Assembly (NCBI RefSeq): GCF_900100735.1
Contig: NZ_FNCJ01000037.1
Location: forward strand, 1-35,064
Source: Paraburkholderia phenazinium
Lineage (GTDB): Bacteria; Pseudomonadota; Gammaproteobacteria; Burkholderiales; Burkholderiaceae
Length of the DNA: 35,064 nucleotides
Direction of reading: 5' to 3'
Below, one piece after another: positions 8,776-16,484 of the stretch. Position 1 is the stretch's first letter. Every line of letters begins with the position of its first letter. The notes below the pieces were generated by a model, which did not search any database, was not told where the DNA came from, and saw nothing but the letters and a program-made list of their open reading frames with translations. A program made the translations under genes and the position numbers.

Positions 8776-9773
8776 ACGACACCTCCCGTGCGGCCAGCGG
8801 CCTGATTCACCGCGCGCACGATCGAGCGTTGCGCGAGCAGCACCTTGAAGCGGTTGCCGCTGAGCGGCTGCGCCTCGCCCATGGCGGCCGCGGCGGCTTC
8901 GCGCAGCGTGGCATCGGTGAGGGGCCGTCCGTTCAGCATCTGCTCCGCGATGCTCGCGCGCCACGGCTTATGAGCGACGCCGCCTAACGCGATATGCGCG
9001 GTCTTCACCGTATTGCCGTCCATTTGCAGGGCCGCGGCGACCGAGACGAGCGCAAACGCGTAACTCGCACGGTCGCGCACTTTCAGGTAGTGGGAGTGCT
9101 CGCTAAACAGCAGGGGCGGCAGGTCGACCGCCGTGATCAGTTCGCCGGGTTGCAGCGTCGTATCCACCTCCGGACGATCGGCGGGCAGGCGGTGAAACTC
9201 CGCGATCGGAATCGTGCGTTCGCCACGCAGGCTGCTCACGCGCACTACGGCGTCGAGCGCCGCGAGCGCCACGCTCATATCCGAGGGATTCACGGCGACA
9301 CATTGAGAGCTGGCGCCGAGAATCGCGTGGGTGCGGTTTTGTCCTTCTATCGAGGCGCAGCCGCTGCCTGGCTGGCGCTTGTTGCATTGCGTGAAGGCCG
9401 TGTCGTAGAAGTAGCCGCAACGGGTGCGCTGCATCAGGTTGCCGCCGACCGTTGCCATGTTGCGCAACTGCGGCGAGGCGCCCGATAAAAAGGCCTGTGA
9501 GAGCAGCGGATATTGCTCGCGCACCAGCGCATGATTGGCCGCATCGCTATTGCGCACCAGCGCGCCGATGCGCAGGCCGCCGTCAGGCAGCGTACCGATG
9601 GTGTCGAGCCCGCGCAGACGGGTGATATCGACGAGGTGCACGGGGTGCTCCACGCCGCCTTTCATCAGATCCAGCAGATTGGTGCCGCCACCGATAAACA
9701 TCGTGCCGGGTTGCTGCGCCGCGCGCAGCGCGCTGCTGACATCCACAGCGCGTTCGTAGGAGATCGCGTCCAT
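8772..9773 (-). CDS. paoB: Aldehyde oxidoreductase, FAD-binding subunit (PaoB/YagS-like)
   Basis: This 333-aa medium subunit relays electrons between the iron-sulfur subunit and acceptors. It has the FAD-contacting FIGGGTNLLDLMKGG near residue 30 and the ATVGGNLMQRTRC segment followed by a cysteine-rich stretch (CGYFYD, CNKRQPGSGC). In PaoB-type proteins that stretch binds an extra [4Fe-4S] cluster, which separates this group from ordinary xanthine dehydrogenase. A GGAG motif lies 8 nt before the ATG. It is 12 nt downstream of the iron-sulfur subunit gene and overlaps the molybdenum-subunit gene. Confidence 0.92.
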   Translation of the reverse strand: MDAISYERAVDVSSALRAAQQPGTMFIGGGTNLLDLMKGGVEHPVHLVDITRLRGLDTIGTLPDGGLRIGALVRNSDAANHALVREQYPLLSQAFLSGASPQLRNMATVGGNLMQRTRCGYFYDTAFTQCNKRQPGSGCASIEGQNRTHAILGASSQCVAVNPSDMSVALAALDAVVRVSSLRGERTIPIAEFHRLPADRPEVDTTLQPGELITAVDLPPLLFSEHSHYLKVRDRASYAFALVSVAAALQMDGNTVKTAHIALGGVAHKPWRASIAEQMLNGRPLTDATLREAAAAAMGEAQPLSGNRFKVLLAQRSIVRAVNQAAGRTGGVV

Positions 9774-9785
9774 GCCGGTGCTCCG

Positions 9786-10490
9786 TCAGGCGTTGCCGGA
9801 ATTGCCGCCGTGCACGCTGCGCACGGCGGCGACGATGTTGGCGTACGCACCGCAGCGGCAGATATTGCCGCTCATGCGTTCGCGGATTTCGTCGTCGGAG
9901 AGTTGCGGTGGGCGGGTGCGGACGTCGGCGGTGACGGTGCTGGCGGTGCCGCTATTGAACTCGTTGAGCAGCGCTGTCGCGGAACAGAGCTGCCCGGGCG
10001 TACAGTAGCCGCACTGAAACGCGTCGTGTTCGACGAAGGCGCGCTGGATTGGACTCAGCACGCCGTTGCTGGCGAGGCCTTCGACGGTCGTGATGGTTTC
10101 GCCTTCATGCATCACCGCTAGCGTGAGGCACGAATTGACGCGCCGCCCGTCGATCAGCACGGTGCACGCGCCGCATTGTCCGCGGTCGCAGCCCTTCTTG
10201 GTGCCCATCAGGCCGGCGTATTCGCGCAGCGCGTCGAGCAGCGTCACGCGTGGCTCCAGTTGCAACGTATAAGCACGGCCGTTGATGTCGAGCGTGACCG
10301 GCCGCGGCGGCTCGGGCGCGCGTGCTTGAGCCGGTGTTGCGGCTGCCGGTTGGGTCTGCGCATGCACGTGCGGCGCTACCCCGACGGTCGCGGCCGCGGC
10401 GGCGGATTGCAGGAAGCGCCGCCGCGAGGGTTGTGCGGGGATGGTGTCGGGTTCTTCGCCCGAACCCGGAGGGACTCGATTCCTGGACAT
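9786..10490 (-). CDS. paoA: Aldehyde oxidoreductase, [2Fe-2S] subunit with Tat signal (PaoA/YagT-like)
   Basis: This 234-aa small subunit has two [2Fe-2S] clusters. The plant-ferredoxin-like cluster is bound by CDRGQCGACTVLIDG plus a later Cys, and the second by CGYCTPGQ and CRCGAYANI. Residues ~20-50 are a twin-arginine signal (SRRRFLQSAAAAATVG ... HVHAQ), so the assembled complex should be exported folded to the periplasm. That is what is known for E. coli PaoABC. I start at 10490 (MSRNRVPPG), with GGAG about 14 nt upstream; an upstream in-frame start at 10553 would push the Arg pair further in. It is the first gene of the aldehyde oxidoreductase operon. Confidence 0.92.
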   Translation of the reverse strand: MSRNRVPPGSGEEPDTIPAQPSRRRFLQSAAAAATVGVAPHVHAQTQPAAATPAQARAPEPPRPVTLDINGRAYTLQLEPRVTLLDALREYAGLMGTKKGCDRGQCGACTVLIDGRRVNSCLTLAVMHEGETITTVEGLASNGVLSPIQRAFVEHDAFQCGYCTPGQLCSATALLNEFNSGTASTVTADVRTRPPQLSDDEIRERMSGNICRCGAYANIVAAVRSVHGGNSGNA

Positions 10491-10711
10491 AACGTTCTGT
10501 TTGCTCCATGAAAGGTCGCTGCACACCTGCGACACATCGGTAGTCCGATGCATTCGCCTACAACGAATCAGCCAGCAATTTCAATGCCCCGACCGCGCAC
10601 GGCGGCAGGGTGCGTTTCACATGCCTCCAATGTAAGACAAGTTCGGGCGCCGCTTACCGGGTCAAAAGGAAACACAGTTTTGTGCAATACAGCGGACTTC
10701 CAGACGGCCCC
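10491..10711. other. Intergenic region upstream of the aldehyde oxidoreductase operon
   Basis: This 221-bp stretch lies between the LysR stop and paoA, both on the minus strand. It holds no convincing gene and presumably carries the paoA promoter. I could not pick out a clear -35/-10 pair or operator by eye. Confidence 0.4.
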
Positions 10712-11623
10712 CTACGTCGAGGCCAAAGCAATCAAAGTCTCGCGCAGCCACACGAGCGCCGGATCGGCGTGATTGCGCGGGTGCCACGCGGCGAACGCCG
10801 TGAAGCCGCGCGCTTCGAAGGGCAAATCGAAGACGTCGAGCCGGTCCCGATGGCGGGCGGCGAAACGTGAGGGCAGCGTGGAGACGTAGTCGGTATGTGT
10901 CAGCAATTCGGGCACCAGCGTGAAATGCTGCACCGACAGCGCGACCCGCCGCGTGCGACCGAGCGCATCGAGATGCTCGTCCATGAAGCCGTGAAAGCTG
11001 CCACCGCTGGTCGATGCCAGCACATGGTCGAGCGCGCAGTAGGTGTCCAGATCGAGCGGCGCGGTGCCGCGCGGGTGCCCTTTGCGCTGAACCACGACGA
11101 ATTGGTCGTCGAACAGTTTGCGGGCTCGCATGGTGGCCGGCACCATCCGCTCCGAACCGATCAGCAGATCGATCTCGCCGCGTTCGAGGCGCTCCGCTGT
11201 CGATGGCTGGTCGGCGACGATAAACGCAAGCCGCACGCCGGGGCCGGCGAGTTGCGGCAGCCGTTCCATCAACGGCAGCCCGAGCACGGAGGTGCCGTTG
11301 TCGTTGGCGGCGATCACGAAGCGACGCGTGTCCTTGTGCGGATCGAAGGCCGGCTGATGACGCACCACCACTTCGAGGTTCTTCAGCGCCGCATGCAACG
11401 GCTCCATCAAAGCCAGCGCCCGCGCGCTGCGCGTCATGCCGCGGCCGGTTTCGGCGGGGATCAGCAGCGGGTCGCCGAAGATCTGCCGCAGCCGCGCAAG
11501 CTGCGTCGAAACGGCCGGCTGGGTCAGATGCAGACGCTCGGCGGCGCGGGTGACGTTGGACTCGGCGAGCAAGGCATCGAGCGACACCAGCAGGTTCAGG
11601 TCGATGCCGCGGAGATCAATCAT
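10712..11623 (-). CDS. LysR-family transcriptional regulator
   Basis: This 303-aa protein is a LysR regulator of standard length. An N-terminal winged helix-turn-helix (IDLNLLVSLDALLAESNVT, then LHLTQPAVSTQLARLRQ) is followed by a periplasmic-binding-like effector domain from about residue 95. I start at the ATG at 11623 (MIDLRGIDLNLL), the usual N-terminus in this family. In-frame starts at 11638 and 11656 are possible but no start has a good ribosome-binding site. It is divergent from an MDR oxidoreductase with a short gap, the usual arrangement for a LysR target. It could also act on the aldehyde oxidoreductase operon downstream. Confidence 0.9.
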   Translation of the reverse strand: MIDLRGIDLNLLVSLDALLAESNVTRAAERLHLTQPAVSTQLARLRQIFGDPLLIPAETGRGMTRSARALALMEPLHAALKNLEVVVRHQPAFDPHKDTRRFVIAANDNGTSVLGLPLMERLPQLAGPGVRLAFIVADQPSTAERLERGEIDLLIGSERMVPATMRARKLFDDQFVVVQRKGHPRGTAPLDLDTYCALDHVLASTSGGSFHGFMDEHLDALGRTRRVALSVQHFTLVPELLTHTDYVSTLPSRFAARHRDRLDVFDLPFEARGFTAFAAWHPRNHADPALVWLRETLIALAST

Positions 11624-11715
11624 ATTGATGGGTCGCATTCCAGTAATTGATTTCAAGAATACGTAGCCGGTCGCTAGAGTTCAAGCGTCACACAACCTCT
11701 TCTCTGGAGTCAGAC
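11624..11715. promoter_or_regulatory. Divergent LysR/oxidoreductase control region
   Basis: The 92-bp gap between divergent genes is AT-richer than its neighbours (CAATCATATTGATGGG, AATTGATTTCAAGAAT) and must hold both promoters and the LysR site. The ATTGAT motif appears twice (in CATATTGATGGG and GTAATTGATTTC). I cannot fix an exact T-N11-A box. Confidence 0.45.
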
Positions 11716-12810
11716 ATGAAAGCCTGGATGCTCGATCAACCTGGTCAACCGCTCGCCCTGCGCGAGGTCGCACAACCGCAGCCGCGCCGTGGGGCGGTGC
11801 TGGTGCGTATGGAAGCGGTGCCGCTTCTCAGCTACACGCGCAGCTACCTCGAAGGCAAGCTGCCGTATGCGTATCCGCCGGGACCGTTTTCGCCGGGTAC
11901 CAATGGCGTGGGCCGGGTGGAAGCGCTCGGCGAGGGCGTGGTGGCGTTCCGGGTGGGCCAACGCGTGGCCGTGAATCCGTACTGGGTCGCGGACGAAACC
12001 GTGCGCGAACCGGCGCAGGCGCTGCTCGGCCTGACGGCCATCAGCGCCGACAGCGGTGCGCTGCTGGCCGAGTTCCCGCACGGCACATGGCGCGAGCTGG
12101 CCGAATTTCCGGCGGCGACGCTGATTGCGCTGGACGGTCTCGACAGCAAGGATTCCGCGCGGCTTGCCGTGCTCGCCAAGCTCGTGGTGCCGTTCGGCGG
12201 CCTGCGGCGCGGCCGGCTAGCCGCTGGCGAGACGGTGGTGGTGAACGGCGCGAGTGGTTACTTCGGCTCGGCGGCAGTGCTGGCAGCGCTCGCCATGGGC
12301 GCGAGCCAGGTGGTGGCGCTCGGCAGACGGGCCGAGCCGCTGCAGGCGCTCGTCGGACTGGGGCGCGGGCGGGTGGTGCCGGTCCTGCTGTCCGGCGAGG
12401 TCGCGCAAGACGTGGCGGCGATTCGCGCCGCCTCCGGTGGAGGTGCGGATCTCGCCTTCGATATGGTCGGCCAGGCCACCGATCCGCACGCGACGCTCGC
12501 TGCCTTGCGCAGCTTGCGCCGGGGTGGCCGGCTGGTGCTGATGGGCAGCATGCAGGTGGACTTGCCGATTCCCTATCAGGAGATGCTGCTGAACAACTGG
12601 GAGTTGATCGGCCACTTCATGTACACGCGTGCTGACTATCTGGCGCTGGTGGCGTTGGTCGCCTCAGGGCAGATTTCGCTCGATGCGGTGGAGTTGAAGT
12701 CGTACTCGTTCGCCGGTCTGGAGGAGGCGATCGATGCTGCCGGGGAGATGGCGGGGCTGCAATGCACGGTGGTGGACTCCGACTCTGCTGCGGGACATGC
12801 CTGGGGCTGA
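11716..12810 (+). CDS. MDR-family zinc-independent alcohol dehydrogenase/quinone reductase-like protein
   Basis: This 364-aa medium-chain dehydrogenase/reductase has a GroES-like N-terminal half with the conserved FSPGTNGVGRVEALGEGV. Its Rossmann half contains VVVNGASGYFGSAAVLAALAMGASQVVALGR, which would bind NAD(P)H. The catalytic and structural zinc cysteines of true alcohol dehydrogenases are absent, pointing to the quinone-oxidoreductase-like branch. The ATG at 11716 has TGGAG upstream (tctggagtcagac). It is divergent from the LysR gene, which probably controls it. The substrate is unknown. Its stop lies only 9 nt from the stop of the convergent hipA, with no visible terminator between them. 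Confidence 0.88.
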   Translation: MKAWMLDQPGQPLALREVAQPQPRRGAVLVRMEAVPLLSYTRSYLEGKLPYAYPPGPFSPGTNGVGRVEALGEGVVAFRVGQRVAVNPYWVADETVREPAQALLGLTAISADSGALLAEFPHGTWRELAEFPAATLIALDGLDSKDSARLAVLAKLVVPFGGLRRGRLAAGETVVVNGASGYFGSAAVLAALAMGASQVVALGRRAEPLQALVGLGRGRVVPVLLSGEVAQDVAAIRAASGGGADLAFDMVGQATDPHATLAALRSLRRGGRLVLMGSMQVDLPIPYQEMLLNNWELIGHFMYTRADYLALVALVASGQISLDAVELKSYSFAGLEEAIDAAGEMAGLQCTVVDSDSAAGHAWG

Positions 12811-12819
12811 TGCAGGCGC

Positions 12820-14151
12820 TTACTGGTCGGCGAGCTTTGCGCTTTGGCGCAGCATGCCGGCAAAAATCGCGTCGGATACGTCTTGCGGGAAGCCGGCCGG
12901 CAACAGCGCCCCTACCGTTGCTACGACTTCCTCTGTCATCTCCGTCAAGGTCGCGATCATCTCTTCGACATCGGCCGGGGCCAACGTCACGCGTTGGCCC
13001 TGGGCAATCCAGTGACTGCGGCGGATTTCATTGATCAGGTAGTGGGCGTTCTTGCCCCGTACCGCCATGGCAAGCTTGACCCGGCGCGCAGGTAGCCGGT
13101 TCGCGCCATTGCCGATGATCGGGTGCGCAGACAGAACGTCATAGAGCGGGGTGGCCTCGTAGCGGTTCGACTTCAGGTGCGCGATGCTGAAATTCTTCGC
13201 GTGACCGTCGGTCGCGGCGAGCATCCAGAAAACCATCTGCGTCATGAAGAAATTGCGCTGGTCGAGCGTTGCCTGTTCGGAGCCGGCCAGCACTTCCATC
13301 ACCTTCTGGATGCCTGGGCCGCCGTCTGATTCATATTTCGCCGCCGCGGGCGTACCGGTCGCCTGGCACATATCCTCCTGGGGAAGCCGCAGGATCCAGG
13401 AATGGTCACTCGAGAACCGCCGATCGAAGCGCTCGACGACGAGCACTTTCTGGTCTTCGAAGGTGGCGATGTCGCAATTGGCGGTAGGCAAGCCATACGC
13501 GGCCACGATCTTCGAGCACAGCCACTCGTTTTCTACGGAAGTGCGCATGTCGGCGCGCATGTTTCCAACCAGCCCAAGCGGTAGTTTGAGGATGTGTGTA
13601 GTGGGTGTACTGCCTTCCGGAAGGAGCCACTGGCCGTCGTGCCACAGAAGCGCGGTTTTTTCCTGCGCGCCGGCGATCGACAGGCGCAGGTCGTCGATGG
13701 GCTCGTGCTGGCCCGGCACGGGCGGGGCGGTTATTTCACGCAGCAGAGCGGCGACGTCTGCCTCGTTCAGTGGGCGAGCGCGGATCTGCTCGAGATCGTC
13801 CGGGGTTTCGTCGGGCGGCAGCATCTGGAGCGCACCCACGCAGTCGCGGCCCACCGTTGCCAACAACTCGAAGGGCGACGTGCCGCCAGTTTTGTAGCGT
13901 CCGGCAATACGCTCACGGATCGCCCTGCTGTCGGGCAACAGGTTATCGAAATAGTCCGACACCACCTTTCCCCGGTAGGGCTGATTGCCGGCTGTAAAAG
14001 GCAGCGAAAGCGAAAGGGGGCGCCCTTGTTCGTCCGCAATCCAGTCTTCGAAGTAGGTGAGCTTCTCCCCGTCTCTGGTGGTTTCCCAGGTTCCGACGGG
14101 CAGGCCGTTCATCCAAAGGTTCAGGCTTTTGGTGTGTGCACGGCGGCCCAT
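12820..14151 (-). CDS. hipA: HipA-family serine/threonine kinase toxin
   Basis: This 443-aa protein has the HipA fold. An N-terminal couple-HipA region (LNLWMNGLPVGTW) and the LSIAGAQEKTALLW segment (residues 157-170) are followed by the catalytic loop TDGHAKNFS (314-322) and a YDVLS metal-binding motif (337-341). Ser158 matches the position that autophosphorylates in E. coli HipA, as known for the family. E. coli HipA phosphorylates glutamyl-tRNA synthetase and causes persistence; whether this one has that target is unknown. The ATG follows the hipB stop by 2 nt. A frame extension to 14721 reads through hipB and is discarded. Confidence 0.92.
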   Translation of the reverse strand: MGRRAHTKSLNLWMNGLPVGTWETTRDGEKLTYFEDWIADEQGRPLSLSLPFTAGNQPYRGKVVSDYFDNLLPDSRAIRERIAGRYKTGGTSPFELLATVGRDCVGALQMLPPDETPDDLEQIRARPLNEADVAALLREITAPPVPGQHEPIDDLRLSIAGAQEKTALLWHDGQWLLPEGSTPTTHILKLPLGLVGNMRADMRTSVENEWLCSKIVAAYGLPTANCDIATFEDQKVLVVERFDRRFSSDHSWILRLPQEDMCQATGTPAAAKYESDGGPGIQKVMEVLAGSEQATLDQRNFFMTQMVFWMLAATDGHAKNFSIAHLKSNRYEATPLYDVLSAHPIIGNGANRLPARRVKLAMAVRGKNAHYLINEIRRSHWIAQGQRVTLAPADVEEMIATLTEMTEEVVATVGALLPAGFPQDVSDAIFAGMLRQSAKLADQ

Positions 14152-14153
14152 CG

Positions 14154-14609
14154 TTACCAGTCCTCCCGCTTCCTGGGGGCAGCGCCGCCGATGGCTCCCT
14201 TTTGCGTCTTGGTGGCCGGTTTCGGCGCTGCTTGACCGCGACCGCGCGGTGCGGCGTCGCTCTCCGCTCCTATTGCCGGCTTGACTTGCGCGGTGGTCCC
14301 GCGTTTTTTCGCGGCGCCTGGCTTGGCTGCGACCGGTGCTTCGACAATTCGGGCACGCCCGCGAATGCCGCCTTCGCGCAGCGCTGGGCCCGACGACGGC
14401 AAGGTCAGAACGATGCTGACCCTGAGTATCTTCAAGATGTGGAATAGCCGATCCAGGCTGGTGGATTCGGGCTTCGCCTCTAGCTGGGCGTAGGTTTGCT
14501 GGGTGATCCCCAGACGGGCCGCCACCTGAGCCTGTGTGAGACCCGCCGCCTTGCGGAATCCCACGAGGAGCGGGCGCAGTTGGTGGGGGGTTTTGACGGG
14601 ATAGTCCAC
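14154..14609 (-). CDS. hipB: HipB-like XRE antitoxin with long basic tail
   Basis: Residues ~10-70 of this 151-aa protein form an XRE-type helix-turn-helix (RKAAGLTQAQVAARLGITQQTYAQLE). A following FHILKILRVSIVLTL strand resembles the HipB dimer region. The last ~70 residues are Ala/Lys/Arg/Gly-rich and look disordered, longer than in the E. coli HipB (88 aa). It starts with GTG at 14609, preceded by GGAG with 6-nt spacing. As a family rule it neutralises HipA and represses the operon; three palindromes lie directly upstream. Confidence 0.88.
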   Translation of the reverse strand: MDYPVKTPHQLRPLLVGFRKAAGLTQAQVAARLGITQQTYAQLEAKPESTSLDRLFHILKILRVSIVLTLPSSGPALREGGIRGRARIVEAPVAAKPGAAKKRGTTAQVKPAIGAESDAAPRGRGQAAPKPATKTQKGAIGGAAPRKREDW

Positions 14610-14636
14610 GACGATCTCCGGTGAGCGCGAAAAACA

Positions 14637-14736
14637 GAATATACGCTGTAAATGGCAAAAACAGTATATTTGTTGTATTCGTCAAATACAGTAAATAGGC
14701 TGTAAATGCCAGATACAGCAAATAGCTTGTATCGGC
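14637..14736 (-). promoter_or_regulatory. hipBA promoter/operator with three ACAG/CTGT palindromes
   Basis: This 100-bp AT-rich block contains three related inverted repeats: AATATACgCTGT...ACAGTATATT (14638-14670), ACAG...CTGT at about 14687-14704, and GATACAgc...gcTTGTATC (14711-14733). All pair ACAG-type with CTGT-type half sites around an A/T-rich centre. Multiple operator copies in front of hipB are known for hipBA operons, so these are probably HipB sites. I could not assign one clear -35/-10 pair. Confidence 0.65.
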
Positions 14737-14821
14737 GCACCCTATCAGGAGAATCAGGCCAAGACTTTCGTGGAGGAGATATGGGGCAAACCGAGGTCAC
14801 GGAGGACCGGTCAGATTACAT

Positions 14822-14846
14822 GGGCGGCGCGTTCACGCCGCCCCTC
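14822..14846. terminator. Hairpin between hipB promoter and pyrB end
   Basis: The sequence GGGCGGCG-CGTTCA-CGCCGCCC forms a strong 8-bp GC stem 8 nt beyond the end of pyrB (minus strand). It lacks a clear T-run but is well placed to end the pyrB transcript. Confidence 0.45.
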
Positions 14847-14853
14847 ATCCCGC

Positions 14854-16146
14854 TCAATCGATCCCGTGAAACACCGCGTCGTCCGGGCCGAGGTACACGG
14901 GCGGGCGCCAGGCCGCATCGCGCATCGAATGCTGGACGAGCTTTTCGACGCCGAGCAGCACCGCGAAAATCGCCATCCGCACCGGGATGCCGTTGTCGGT
15001 CTGGCGGAAGATGGCCAGACGCGAATCGTGGTTCAGATCGACGCTCAGGTCGTTCGCGCCCGGCCGGCTATCGCGCGGCAGCGGGTGCATGATCAGCGTA
15101 TCGAGCCCGCACACGCTGTCCACCAGCGCCTGGTTGATCTGGAAGTCGGGCGTATAGCCTTCGAACGACTCGTCCGCAAAACGCTCTTTCTGGATACGCG
15201 TGGCGTACACCACGTCGGCGCCGCGCAGGCCGGCCTTCAGGTCATGGGTCTGCTCGATCACGTGATCGTTGCGCGAGATCTGCTCGACGATATAGCTCGG
15301 CATTTCCAGCGACGGCGGCGAGATCAGCGTGAACTTGATGCCCCGATACAGCGCCAGCAGCTTGACCAGCGAGTGCACGGTACGGCCGTACTTGAGATCG
15401 CCGACCAGCGCGATATGCGAGCCGTCGACAATCTTGCCGAGGCGCGAAAATTCGCGCTGGATCGTGTAGAGGTCCAGCAGCGCCTGGCTCGGATGCTCGC
15501 CGGGACCGTCGCCGCCGTTGATGACTGGCACGTTGGTGGCGCGCGCGAATTCGGCCACCGAGCCTTGCTCCGGATGGCGGATCACGAGGGCGTCCACATA
15601 GCCGCTCATCACGCGGCTTGTGTCGTAGATCGACTCGCCCTTGGCCATCGACGAGAACGTGAAACCGGTGGTGTCGCACACGGAACCGCCGAGCCGGCAG
15701 AACGCCGCGCCGAAGCTCACGCGCGTGCGGGTGCTGGCCTCGAAGAACAGGTTGCCGAGCACCGCGCCTTCCAGCACGCGGGAGATTTTGCGGCGCCGGG
15801 CGATGGGTTGCATGATGTCCGCCACCCGGAAGAGAGCCTCAACGGAATCGCGCGAGAACTGGTCGACCGACAGCAGTTGCGGCTTGCCTTCAAACAGCAT
15901 CTGGCTGGCGAGCGACTGCGAATCTACGCTTTGCGTATAGTTTTCGCCGGGTTCGCCGTGTACCACGATTTCCGACACGAAGCGCTCGACGATCTCCGGC
16001 ATGGCCCGCGATTCCTGCGAGTCGTCGGGCAGCAGCCACGTGTCCAAGGCCCGGCGCGACACGCCGATGCGGCTGGCGAAGGTGTCGCGGGTCATGTTGA
16101 GGCGGCGCATGGCGTCGCGGAGGAAGGCTTGTTGCGGAACGCTCAT
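14854..16146 (-). CDS. pyrB: Aspartate carbamoyltransferase, long form with HTH-like N-terminus
   Basis: This enzyme joins carbamoyl phosphate to aspartate, the committed step of pyrimidine synthesis. The carbamoyl-phosphate loop FFEASTRTRVSF (STRTR at residues 138-142) and the aspartate-side MHPLPRDSRPGAND are intact. At 430 aa it is about 120 longer than E. coli PyrB. The first ~60 residues are an extra segment reading like a helix-turn-helix (MTRDTFASRIGVSRRALDTWLLP), and residues 60-90 link it to the catalytic part. Similar long PyrB proteins occur in Burkholderia. The ATG at 16146 has AAGGTG at good spacing; a GTG at 16155 is less likely. No pyrI is adjacent. Confidence 0.9.
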   Translation of the reverse strand: MSVPQQAFLRDAMRRLNMTRDTFASRIGVSRRALDTWLLPDDSQESRAMPEIVERFVSEIVVHGEPGENYTQSVDSQSLASQMLFEGKPQLLSVDQFSRDSVEALFRVADIMQPIARRRKISRVLEGAVLGNLFFEASTRTRVSFGAAFCRLGGSVCDTTGFTFSSMAKGESIYDTSRVMSGYVDALVIRHPEQGSVAEFARATNVPVINGGDGPGEHPSQALLDLYTIQREFSRLGKIVDGSHIALVGDLKYGRTVHSLVKLLALYRGIKFTLISPPSLEMPSYIVEQISRNDHVIEQTHDLKAGLRGADVVYATRIQKERFADESFEGYTPDFQINQALVDSVCGLDTLIMHPLPRDSRPGANDLSVDLNHDSRLAIFRQTDNGIPVRMAIFAVLLGVEKLVQHSMRDAAWRPPVYLGPDDAVFHGID

Positions 16147-16185
16147 GCCGGTCACCTTTATGTCGGGTTAGTGTACGCGGTGCGT

Positions 16186-16213
16186 ATATTAGATCGGCGG
16201 CAGGAGAAGTCAA
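16186..16213 (-). promoter_or_regulatory. pyrB: Probable pyrB sigma-70 promoter
   Basis: Read on the minus strand, a -35 box TTGACT (16213-16208) and a -10 box TAATAT (16191-16186) are 16 bp apart. They end about 39 bp upstream of the pyrB start. This is the best-matched sigma-70 promoter I see in the window. Confidence 0.7.
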
Positions 16214-16484
16214 GCAATTTTGCGACTGGTGTTACACTGCTCGCCATGGAAACTGGCCACCTGCTCCGCTCAACCGCAACCCGCCTCGCCCCCGCGAGCG
16301 TGGCGTCTGCCTGCGCGGCCGCTAGCGCCAAAGCCCAAAAACAGCTGCTCATCTGACCGGAGCCTGCTGTTCCGTCAGATGTTGCGACGGAACAGTCACC
16401 CGGGCCCGCGTTTTACCTTCCCGCTTTTGACCCCTTCCTCGCCACGCTGAACGGAATCGATACGGTCGCGTTCGAGGTTAAGTC
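16214..16484. other. Intergenic region between pyrB and dapA with perfect inverted repeat
   Basis: No convincing gene is seen here. TGTTCCGTC (16368-16376) and GACGGAACA (16386-16394) form a perfect 9-bp inverted repeat with a 9-nt spacer. With no T-run it is more likely an operator or an RNA structure in the dapA leader than a terminator. A 36-codon frame at 16246-16356 ends just before it but has no ribosome-binding site. Confidence 0.4.

Noticed and set aside
14706..15092. Plus-strand frame across the hipB promoter and pyrB end
   Set aside because: It runs antisense through pyrB, is Arg/Pro/Ala-rich as expected of a shadow frame, and overlaps the operator palindromes.
16246..16356. 36-codon frame upstream of dapA as a leader peptide
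   Set aside because: It has no ribosome-binding site and no run of regulatory codons (such as lysine), so an attenuator is not supported.
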